Assembly: GCA_964235605.1 (NCBI GenBank)
Contig: CAXSCR010000009.1
Location: 1 to 64,000 of the forward strand
From: DATCRE01 sp964235605
GTDB taxonomy: Bacteria; Bacteroidota; Bacteroidia; Cytophagales; Cyclobacteriaceae
Length of the DNA stretch: 64,000 nucleotides
Reading direction: 5' to 3'
Position numbers and translations under genes: made by a program. The notes under the pieces were generated by a model. The model saw only the letters and a list, made by a program, of their open reading frames with translations. It ran no database searches and was not told the origin of the DNA. Positions 57,246-64,000 of the stretch are shown in pieces. The stretch's first letter is position 1. Each line of letters starts with the position of its first letter.

Positions 57246-57689
57246 ATGAAGAGGATCGCAGAATACAGAAAATTGTTAGGTGTAGATAAAACAGCTGACT
57301 TAAAAGAGTTAAAATCCATTTATAGAACTTTTATGAAGGATTGGCATCCTGATAAGTTCCAAATAGAAGCTGAGAAAGTAGCGGCTGAAGAAAAGAGTAA
57401 GTCCTTTATAGAAGCCTATCACTTTCTAGTAAGTATAGCGCCTGAAACACATGAGCAATCGCTTGAGGAATATAGCGCCATTATTACGTCTTCAAGAATC
57501 AAAGATTATAAATATAAAGGGTTGACACTGCAAATCAATTTTTTAGATGGCAGTGTGTACGAATACTTTGGTGTGCCAAAAAACATCTTCAATAAGCTAC
57601 AAAGTTCTGATACACCTGATAGGTTTGCACGCAGACATATCTACCACGCTTTTACATATAGAAAGGTAAGTAAGGCTTTAGCTGTCTAG
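57246..57689 (+). CDS. DnaJ-domain protein fused to a KTSC domain
   Basis: A 147-residue protein. The N-terminal J domain (about 1-68) has the HPD motif in FMKDWHPDKFQIEA. The C-terminal KTSC domain (about 80-140) has SSRIKDYKYKGLTLQINFLD, GSVYEYFGVP and FNKLQSSDTPDRFARRHI. KTSC domains usually stand alone or follow other nucleic-acid-related domains. The J domain should stimulate a DnaK ATPase, so the fusion may bring DnaK to whatever KTSC binds. Confidence 0.85.
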   Translation: MKRIAEYRKLLGVDKTADLKELKSIYRTFMKDWHPDKFQIEAEKVAAEEKSKSFIEAYHFLVSIAPETHEQSLEEYSAIITSSRIKDYKYKGLTLQINFLDGSVYEYFGVPKNIFNKLQSSDTPDRFARRHIYHAFTYRKVSKALAV

Positions 57690-57724
57690 TGGCTTAACTG
57701 GCTTAGTGAAATAATTCCGGACTA

Positions 57725-58567
57725 TTATTGAAATAGAGATAGCTGCTGAATCTGTGAACGCGCTATTTGTGATTTTATAGATTTAGCAAAAGTGCCTGGC
57801 ATGTTTCGAATATGAAACAGATCGGTTTCTTTATCGCGAGGTGCAATGATGATTTTTGTTTCTCCTGCAATCTTATTGAAAAGATCATTCACAATTTTTG
57901 GTGAATTATTATTCCTTGACAAATGAGACAAGAATAAGTGACTCATGAACGAGGGTCTATGATCTGTAAATAGTTTTGCAGCTTGTCTATTTGATAAATG
58001 ACCGCTGCCATTTCGGATTCGATTCTTTAAAAAGATGGGGTATCTGCCATTATCTAACATATCTTCATCGTAATTCGATTCTAGAAATGCAGCATGGCAC
58101 TGTTCAAAATGTTTGATTACGTGGTTGCAGGGTTTACCTATATCTGTGAACACGCCAACCCTTACCGCATTGTCGGTTACAATAAAGCTGTGTGGGTCGC
58201 ACGCATCATGAAATTTTGGAAAAGCCGTTACACAAAGTTTGCCAATTGCAACGGGCTCATAGGCCGAGAATGGAACAACCAAACTCTCTATGATATCAAT
58301 GTTGCCCTGTTTTAAAGTATTACAGGTTATGTAAACCGGCAGTTTATGCTTTTTTGATAATGCCGGAATGCCGTGAATGTGATCACCATGTTCATGAGAT
58401 ACAAAAATGGCTTTCACTTTTTTTAAGGATAAGCCAAGTCTTTTCATTCGTTTTTCGGTCTCTTTGCAAGAGATTCCTCCATCAATAAGAATTGCTTCTT
58501 CCTGATTACCTATATAATAACAGTTGCCGTTACTTCCAGAATTTAATGACGAGATAAACAAAGACAT
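57725..58567 (-). CDS. walJ: YycJ/WalJ-like MBL-fold exonuclease-type hydrolase
   Basis: A 280-residue metallo-beta-lactamase-fold protein. It starts LFISSLNSGSNGNCYYIGN with ILIDGGISC, and has the metal motif FVSHEHGDHIHG. Later motifs are FTDIGKP, ESNYDEDML and GHLSNRQAAKLF, with LFLSHLSRNNNSP near the C-terminus. The family is related to the WalRK-associated WalJ and has reported 5' exonuclease activity in some members. Confidence 0.9.
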   Translation of the reverse strand: MSLFISSLNSGSNGNCYYIGNQEEAILIDGGISCKETEKRMKRLGLSLKKVKAIFVSHEHGDHIHGIPALSKKHKLPVYITCNTLKQGNIDIIESLVVPFSAYEPVAIGKLCVTAFPKFHDACDPHSFIVTDNAVRVGVFTDIGKPCNHVIKHFEQCHAAFLESNYDEDMLDNGRYPIFLKNRIRNGSGHLSNRQAAKLFTDHRPSFMSHLFLSHLSRNNNSPKIVNDLFNKIAGETKIIIAPRDKETDLFHIRNMPGTFAKSIKSQIARSQIQQLSLFQ

Positions 58568-58675
58568 ATGGTGGCGAAGATAGTGGTTTTTGGAAAAGCT
58601 GTTGATAAAATATCTGGCAATTAAACATGGTATGAAAATTTTATTTTGGCTTTATGAATTTTAAACGTAATAATC

Positions 58676-58894
58676 ATGATACCCAGAAAACTAAAAAAAA
58701 CACAAGGGGAAGAAAATGATATTCCCGTAGATAGCATAGAGATTGATGATGTAGAAGATCTTGGAACAGAAGAGTTATCGGGCCCTTCAACTACGCCTAA
58801 TTCTACTGCTTATAGTGATACCGATGAAGATGAAAACGAAGGCTTAGGTGACGGTAAGATCGGCAATAACACGTCAGATTTATTTGAAAAATAA
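58676..58894 (+). CDS. Small acidic protein
   Basis: A 72-residue, strongly acidic, probably disordered protein (VDSIEIDDVEDLGTEELSGP, DTDEDENEGLGDG). A basic N-terminus (MIPRKLKKTQ) precedes it. No family recognised; similar small acidic proteins are common in Bacteroidota. Confidence 0.55.
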   Translation: MIPRKLKKTQGEENDIPVDSIEIDDVEDLGTEELSGPSTTPNSTAYSDTDEDENEGLGDGKIGNNTSDLFEK

Positions 58895-59076
58895 GCCTTG
58901 TTCTCCATGTATTTTGTGCCGACTATGGCCGTGGTTTGGCCAATGTTATAGTTAACTGTTGTACCAAGGACGTAGTATTCAAACACTTCTATACTATAGC
59001 TACATATTATTTTAACGTGGTTGGGCCTGCTTCCTAATTAGGAATTTAATATCTTTATATACTAACCCCCAACTAT

Positions 59077-60144
59077 ATGGTAATTAAATACGCGCCTATT
59101 TCATTGGTTCTGCTTGCCGTTACGCTCAGTTCCTGTAGTAAACATGATGATCCCATACCGTCGACACGTACTTATCGAATGGGTTTTCAAAATTCAGCGC
59201 CAAGGTACACCTTTGACGAAGCCATCAAATCACTCGGCATATGGACGCAACGTGCTGATGCGGCTATCATCACTGCAGATGTTCCCTGGGATTCCTTGTA
59301 TCAAGGAACAAGAGCTGAAGATTTTGTAGTTAGAAACTATAAAGATTTGGTCTCATATTATCGCAGCAAAAATTTAAAGTTATGGGTATACATTGAGCCG
59401 GCTAATGGCCTAGACCGTGCAAGCGAGGCAAAGCCTTTATTGGATAGGGGGAAAAGTATGACCGATCCAGAGGTACAGAAGCTTTATAAAAGGTTCGCAT
59501 TTGTTATGGACAGCGTTCTAATGCCCGACCACATGGGCTTAGCATTGGAAACAAATTTAATAAGGGGTATTGCTTCTGCGCCAGTTTATCAAGCCATAAA
59601 ACAAGCAGCTAATGAGGCGGCCACAGAAATAAGAAATTATGATGCGAATGTAAAATTAAGTGTGAGTGTGCAGGTAGAATTTGCCTGGGGCAAATTGCAA
59701 GGTGATAATCAATATTTAGGTGTGCAGTCCGACTTTTTAGACTTTCCTTTTATTGAAGAGTTAGGCCTTTCTTCGTATCCTTATTTCTGCTTTGAAAATC
59801 CACAAGAAATACCAATTAATTATTACACTAAATTATTAGATGAACAAAGCATTCCTGTGTTTGTGTCCGAAGGTGGGTGGTCATCTGTTACCGTAGATAA
59901 ATATACCGGCACTTTGCAAAAACAATATGATTACTTTTCTAGACACAATGAAATCCTGGCTGACGCAAAAGCAATTGCGCTCTTCCAACTTACATTTACC
60001 GATATTGATATAGCATCCTTACCATCAACCACACCTTCAAACCTTAATTTGTTTGCCCACTTAGGCCTGATAGATATTGATTTCAATTCAAAACTGGCCA
60101 TGGAGAAATGGGACGAAATGTTCAAAATGCAACTCGAGGAGTAG
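59077..60144 (+). CDS. Lipoprotein with a glycosidase-like TIM barrel
   Basis: A 355-residue lipoprotein (lipobox LAVTLSSCSK). The barrel resembles clan GH-A enzymes such as GH53: RMGFQNSAPRYTFDEAIKSL, LKLWVYIEPANG, a candidate acid/base Glu in MGLALETNLI, LSVSVQVEFAWG, LGLSSYPYF and a candidate nucleophile Glu in IPVFVSEGGWSS. The Glu pair sits on strands 4 and 7 as expected. The family cannot be fixed by eye; endo-galactanase-like is one option. It probably sits on the cell surface and cuts a polysaccharide. Confidence 0.7.
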   Translation: MVIKYAPISLVLLAVTLSSCSKHDDPIPSTRTYRMGFQNSAPRYTFDEAIKSLGIWTQRADAAIITADVPWDSLYQGTRAEDFVVRNYKDLVSYYRSKNLKLWVYIEPANGLDRASEAKPLLDRGKSMTDPEVQKLYKRFAFVMDSVLMPDHMGLALETNLIRGIASAPVYQAIKQAANEAATEIRNYDANVKLSVSVQVEFAWGKLQGDNQYLGVQSDFLDFPFIEELGLSSYPYFCFENPQEIPINYYTKLLDEQSIPVFVSEGGWSSVTVDKYTGTLQKQYDYFSRHNEILADAKAIALFQLTFTDIDIASLPSTTPSNLNLFAHLGLIDIDFNSKLAMEKWDEMFKMQLEE

Positions 60145-60187
60145 AATTTTTCAGGAATATGAAAAAAAAGTAAAATATTTTATTGAA

Positions 60188-60212
60188 AAAGGCTGCTCAG
60201 AACGCAGCCTTT
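60188..60212 (+). terminator. Terminator of the TIM-barrel lipoprotein gene
   Basis: AAAGGCTGC (60188-60196) pairs with GCAGCCTTT (60204-60212), followed by a short T-rich tail. Confidence 0.8.
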
Positions 60213-60298
60213 TGTGGTTAAAATGAATTACTTCTTATACTATTTGTAAATTGCGTTAAATAAAAGTTCAACCAACACCTAAACTAAAAACTATAACT

Positions 60299-60754
60299 AT
60301 GGCAAAATCAAAAGAAACTTGGAGTAAAAAGGAAACAGAAGGCAGGAAGGCAAAGAAGAAAAAAGAGAAGGAGCAAAAAAAGGAAGACAGAAAAGCGAAT
60401 GCTAAGGAAGGCAAAACTTTTGATGACATGATCGCTTATATGGATGAAGATGGCAATTTCTCATCAACACCGCCAGATCCTAAAAAGAAAAAAATTATTA
60501 GGGCTGAGGATATTACAATTGGTGTACCTAAACAAGACACGTTAAAGAAAGAAGATCCAACCAGAACTGGTATTGTTAGTTTTTTCAACGACTCTAAGGG
60601 TTATGGATTTATAAAAGACTCTGAAACTAAGGATAGTATTTTCGTTCACATCAATGCAGTTGTAGATCAGATTAAGGAAAATAACAAGGTAACATTTGAG
60701 GTTGAAATGGGGCAAAAAGGTCCGAACGCAGTAAATGTTAAGCTTGCTAAATAA
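60299..60754 (+). CDS. Cold-shock domain protein with a Lys-rich N-terminal extension
   Basis: A 151-residue protein. Residues 1-40 are almost entirely Lys, Glu and Ala (KETEGRKAKKKKEKEQKKED). A linker contains FDDMIAYMDEDGNFSSTPPD. The C-terminal cold-shock domain has RNP1 SKGYGFIKD and RNP2 SIFVHINAV. It probably binds RNA or single-stranded DNA, with the basic tail adding affinity, and fits a translation or RNA-chaperone role. Confidence 0.9.
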   Translation: MAKSKETWSKKETEGRKAKKKKEKEQKKEDRKANAKEGKTFDDMIAYMDEDGNFSSTPPDPKKKKIIRAEDITIGVPKQDTLKKEDPTRTGIVSFFNDSKGYGFIKDSETKDSIFVHINAVVDQIKENNKVTFEVEMGQKGPNAVNVKLAK

Positions 60755-60777
60755 TATTGATCTGAACACGCACGCCA

Positions 60778-61737
60778 TTAGTCTTTTGCTAAAAAATATA
60801 AAATTCTTTTATTAATTGTTTCTGGTTGATCCATAGAAAGGAAATGGCCGGTATGTGGAATAATCGAAGATTCAATATTTGGAATGAGCTCTTGGGCTTT
60901 TTTTAAGTTATGCTCATTATTTATAATATCTTTTTCACCTATTAGCAATAAGATAGGTGACTGAAGTGATTTCAATTCCTCATTCGAAAAGGGTGTCATT
61001 TTGAAAATGCTTTTATTTATTTTGGCTAGCTCTGATGCAATGTAGAATTGATTAATAAAGGGCTGTCTCAATCCTTCTACATCATAAGAAAGCGTCTTTA
61101 AAATATTTTTCAATCTTGCTCGTTGGGGGTATAAGGCGAAAGTAATATTGGATATTACTTTTGGTTTTAACTTCAGTGAGGAAAACGTTTGTGCAGGACT
61201 TAATAAAACGATTTTGTTAATTCTTGATTTGTTATGCAGCGCAATGTTTAAAGCCAACCATCCTCCTCTAGAGGCGCCTATGATGTTTACGCGTTTAAAT
61301 TCAAAATGATCGAAAATCTCGCCATACCATTTGGCTATTTCTTCAACCTCGTTTAACTCTTTTTTTGAAGGCACTGACTTGCCGGGCTCAAGGATAAAGT
61401 CGATGGCATATATTCTGTTCTTTTCTGCAAGCGATTTCACATTTGGATACCACATCGTTGAACTAGCATTTAATCCATGCATTAATATTAAAGGTGGCGC
61501 ATTCTTCGGCCCACTTACAATGACATGAGCAATACCATAACTCGTTTTTACTTTAACTTCTTCATAGGGTACGGGCCATAATGCCAAAGTCTTATCATAC
61601 GATTTTATATATGCTTCTGCAGCGTGTCTGCTCTCAAAAAGTTCTGAATTACCTTTTATCTTCTCTTTAGTGCCCGCACAATTAAAAGAAATGATGGTCG
61701 AGATTAATAGAATTGACAATTTGTTCTTAAATCTCAT
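60778..61737 (-). CDS. Lipoprotein alpha/beta-hydrolase
   Basis: A 319-residue protein from the start at 61737 (the frame is open to 61758). The hydrophobic N-terminus ends in a lipobox-like ISFNC. The oxyanion motif is LILMHGLNASSTMW, the nucleophile elbow IIGASRGGWLAL, the acid in LLIGEKDIINNE and the catalytic His in IPHTGHFLSMDQP. All three catalytic residues are present. Substrate unknown. Confidence 0.85.
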   Translation of the reverse strand: MRFKNKLSILLISTIISFNCAGTKEKIKGNSELFESRHAAEAYIKSYDKTLALWPVPYEEVKVKTSYGIAHVIVSGPKNAPPLILMHGLNASSTMWYPNVKSLAEKNRIYAIDFILEPGKSVPSKKELNEVEEIAKWYGEIFDHFEFKRVNIIGASRGGWLALNIALHNKSRINKIVLLSPAQTFSSLKLKPKVISNITFALYPQRARLKNILKTLSYDVEGLRQPFINQFYIASELAKINKSIFKMTPFSNEELKSLQSPILLLIGEKDIINNEHNLKKAQELIPNIESSIIPHTGHFLSMDQPETINKRILYFLAKD

Positions 61738-61758
61738 ACGTAGAGCCAGTGGTTTCAT

Positions 61759-62576
61759 AATTTTACTGTAATTGAATAATCATGTGACTAAGCAAGTACA
61801 TTTAACCGTATACAAAATATTGGACCAGCTGTGATTTGTTCTATAAGACTAAATCAGTTTGTTATTAATTCCAAAATTATGAGAATCACATCCATTTTAT
61901 TTCTAATTATTACCATTAGCTAGGGTCTGCTGAAAAAGTAAATATTGATATTTTTTTTAAATGGTGCGGCTTTGAAGCCGACACCCATTTTCAATTAGTG
62001 AACATGATTAAAAATTGTTTGCAAGGGTGTTACAAATTCATCGTGCAAAGGCTGGCCTTGACTGAGGTAGCTTTTTTTCGATGCACGGTTTTTTACGGCT
62101 TTTGGCATTTTTCCTAGCACTTGATTTTTAAAGATCATATCTGGAGAGAACATAGAATATTGTTTTACTAAACACAGAGGTGCAGCAGTTCATAGTGGGT
62201 GTATGCGTTAGCAATTGCTTACCTGTGCAAAGATATCATGTACCACATTAATATTTTAAATAAGGAAGGTGTACATAGTTTTTCATAACAGGACATGGTC
62301 AAGGAGGAGCATTGGCAAATATGTTGAAGTCTTATCTGGAGAATTTATACACACAATAATATACTTCTATTTTGAAGATGTACTTTCCCGCTGAGTACTT
62401 ATCTAGACGAAAATTTCTCACTGAAAATTTGTAGTCATGTAAGGTTGAATCATGAATTGCTTTAAAACATGAATTGCTATTTCGTATTATAATATTAGTT
62501 CCGTTGTTCTTAAGCGGAATTTATCTTGGTATGTTACGGCTAAGCGATCGAGACGTTTTAGATGCGTATGAATCAA
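61759..62576. other. Intergenic region with a possible insertion-sequence end
   Basis: No gene. At 61921 the sequence TAGGGTCTGCTGAAAAAG starts a stretch with a GGCTTTGAAGCC hairpin (about 61970) and a GATGCACGGTTTTTTACGGC block (62078-62097). This is reminiscent of the terminal region of IS1182-like elements, but no transposase or opposite end is present. Confidence 0.3.
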
Positions 62577-63077
62577 TTAATCACCTCTATTCGCCCTTAA
62601 CATCTCTGCAAAGCTCTGAGAAGAGCTAAGGGCAATTATGGCCATTGTAATGCGCTTTGTTTTTGTTGTTATTGTCTTAGCACTATCAATCCATTTGCTG
62701 AAATAAATCTGATGCGATTTAGGTAGGGTGTTAAAGAACGAAAAGGCCGTAGGATCATCCTTAAGGCATTTTATAAAGTCAGCAGATAAGATAATTGCGC
62801 GTTCATCAATTTCGAGTTGTACTTTAATAGTATCACCTTCACCTTTGCCAAGGGCCTTTCTAATGGGTCCACTTAATGGAAGAATAAAATCACCTTCTCC
62901 CATAGGTAACAACGCAGTCTTTTGTATAGCATAATGATCTAACACGCCCTTCACACGGAATGATACACGACTATCTGATAATTTTTGTGCTTGGCGCTTA
63001 GTAACCTCTATATATGACCATCCTGTTTTCTCGCCTTTTTTATCAAACTTTAGTATACGTGCGTTGAAAGTGATCAT
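62577..63077 (-). CDS. DUF1905 / YdeI-OmpD-associated domain protein
   Basis: A 166-residue cytosolic protein. The DUF1905 domain (about 1-95) has WSYIEVTKRQAQKL, MGEGDFILPLSGPIRKALGK and GEGDTIKVQLEID. A C-terminal YdeI-like helical region follows (FFNTLPKSHQIYFSKWIDSA, then KTKRITMAI). The two halves occur fused in many Bacteroidota. The function is unknown; YdeI is linked to stress and antimicrobial peptide resistance. Confidence 0.85.
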   Translation of the reverse strand: MITFNARILKFDKKGEKTGWSYIEVTKRQAQKLSDSRVSFRVKGVLDHYAIQKTALLPMGEGDFILPLSGPIRKALGKGEGDTIKVQLEIDERAIILSADFIKCLKDDPTAFSFFNTLPKSHQIYFSKWIDSAKTITTKTKRITMAIIALSSSQSFAEMLRANRGD

Positions 63078-63166
63078 ACTTGTAAAGGTAAGATTTCTAT
63101 GTTTTTAATAGAAAAATTGGGTAAAAACCTTGGATTAACCCAAAAGAGATATGAGGTGGATTTATT

Positions 63167-64000
63167 ATGTTTGATGTGGTGAACAAAGTGTCTTTACGTT
63201 TTTGTGTCGTTGCATTTTTATTTGCGCTACTAACTTCAGCTAGTGCTCAAGTAGTGGCTATTAAAGGTGAAGCAAATTTATCAGATCATAGTTTTGACGA
63301 AGATGGAGTATGTAACCTATCGGGTACATGGGAGTTTTACTGGGGCGAATTATTAACTCCGCAAGATTTTGTAAATATACAACCATCTTCCAAGCTAAAA
63401 TGGATTCAGGTGCCAGGCGCATGGCACAAGCAAGGCGATTATACCCTTTCAGGATATGCAACTTACCGGCTTAGGTTATTAGTACCAGCAAAGACAAATA
63501 GTTTAGCGCTTTATTTCCCAGCTATAAATTCATCATCTAAAATATGGATTAATGGAAAGCTTGAAGAAGAAACCGGAACCGTAACTAAGGTCAAGGATAA
63601 CTACATTCCTAGGCTTGCTGCTTCTGTTATTTCAATTAACCAGGCCGATCGTTATCTGGATATTATTATACAGGTAGCCAATTTTTCAAATGATAGTGGT
63701 GGCATTATTAGTATACCTAAGTTCGGGGAAATAGCAAGTATCATAAGAGAAATAAACAGAGCGAATGGTGTTGATAACTTTTTTGTAGGGGGTCTTATAA
63801 CCATGTTTATCTTTCAACTCCTTTTGGCATTTGTATACAGAACGCGTATGCAGCATCTATGGCTTGCGTTAATTTGCCTTACAGTTGCCTTACGTGCAAT
63901 GACGACGCATGGCAGCTTTTTTTTACCTTCCGATTTATTCCAACAGATTGACTGGAAAGTTTGGCAGAAATTGAATTTCCTCTGCGCTTACGCTGTAGTA
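63167..64000 (+). CDS. 7TM-DISM sensor protein, truncated by the window end
   Basis: The frame is open from 63167 past the window end (278 codons seen). A signal peptide (SLRFCVVAFLFALLTSASAQ) precedes an extracellular 7TMR-DISMED2-like beta domain of about 170 residues: CNLSGTWEFYWGELLTPQDF, VPGAWHKQG, ATYRLRLLVPAKTNSLALYF, IWINGKL, then GGIISIPKFGE. The first helices of the seven-helix region start at NFFVGGLITMFIFQLLLAFV. Such proteins end in a histidine kinase, diguanylate cyclase or SpoIIE phosphatase domain; which one lies beyond the window. Confidence 0.88.
   Translation, partial: MFDVVNKVSLRFCVVAFLFALLTSASAQVVAIKGEANLSDHSFDEDGVCNLSGTWEFYWGELLTPQDFVNIQPSSKLKWIQVPGAWHKQGDYTLSGYATYRLRLLVPAKTNSLALYFPAINSSSKIWINGKLEEETGTVTKVKDNYIPRLAASVISINQADRYLDIIIQVANFSNDSGGIISIPKFGEIASIIREINRANGVDNFFVGGLITMFIFQLLLAFVYRTRMQHLWLALICLTVALRAMTTHGSFFLPSDLFQQIDWKVWQKLNFLCAYAVV

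Overview
The window reads as chromosomal DNA of a Bacteroidota bacterium, most likely of the Cytophagales type. The evidence is a SusC/SusD pair, type IX secretion (T9SS) sorting domains of both type A and type B, a PorP/SprF-family protein, AT-rich DNA, TAnnTTTG-like promoter boxes and several Bacteroidota-typical families (DUF4268, DUF4476, DUF6526, CvfB). No rRNA, tRNA, CRISPR array or complete insertion sequence was seen.

Layout. 0.2-6.4 kb: a defence block with an intact single-chain type ISP restriction-modification enzyme followed by a DUF1016/YhcG-like nuclease gene broken by a stop and a frameshift. 6.8-21.0 kb: a polysaccharide-utilisation locus with a secreted SGNH esterase carrying lectin modules, a frameshifted SusC, SusD, a type-B T9SS discoidin/Fn3 protein, its likely PorP/SprF partner and a lipoprotein. 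21.0-22.7 kb: two unrelated non-coding elements with terminal inverted repeats, back to back, then a decayed basic-secretory-protein gene. 22.8-34.4 kb: a PEP-utilising enzyme with a small membrane partner, an endonuclease III with an altered Fe-S ligand set, CvfB, a rhomboid protease and small hypotheticals. 34.4-35.2 kb: a second, inverted and internally duplicated copy of one element. 35.3-64 kb: a GH5 cellulase with CBM6, a histidine kinase, DUF2130, two SRPBCC proteins, a frameshifted MBL hydrolase, a GH1-like enzyme, an esterase, ferritin, DinB, an ATE-like transferase, Hsp20, SDR, a DnaJ-KTSC fusion, a WalJ/YycJ-like hydrolase, a TIM-barrel lipoprotein, a cold-shock protein and a truncated 7TM sensor.

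Two themes stand out. First, two families of MITE-like elements (called M1 and M2 here) have matching terminal inverted repeats. In the better-developed copies each carries a pair of long perfect hairpins. In M2 the hairpin stems differ between copies by compensated changes, so the structure rather than the sequence has been kept. Second, the window holds an unusual number of genes broken by one or a few single-nucleotide lesions: DUF1016, SusC, BSP, an alpha/beta-hydrolase relic, DUF6526, an SRPBCC protein and an MBL hydrolase. Some lie in A-runs and could be sequencing errors; others are nonsense changes and look like real decay.

The carbohydrate genes fit a free-living polysaccharide degrader. 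T9SS exports the esterase, the cellulase and the discoidin protein, SusCD imports oligosaccharides, and the GH1-like and other hydrolases complete breakdown. The STN domain of SusC implies control by an anti-sigma/ECF sigma pair that is not encoded here.
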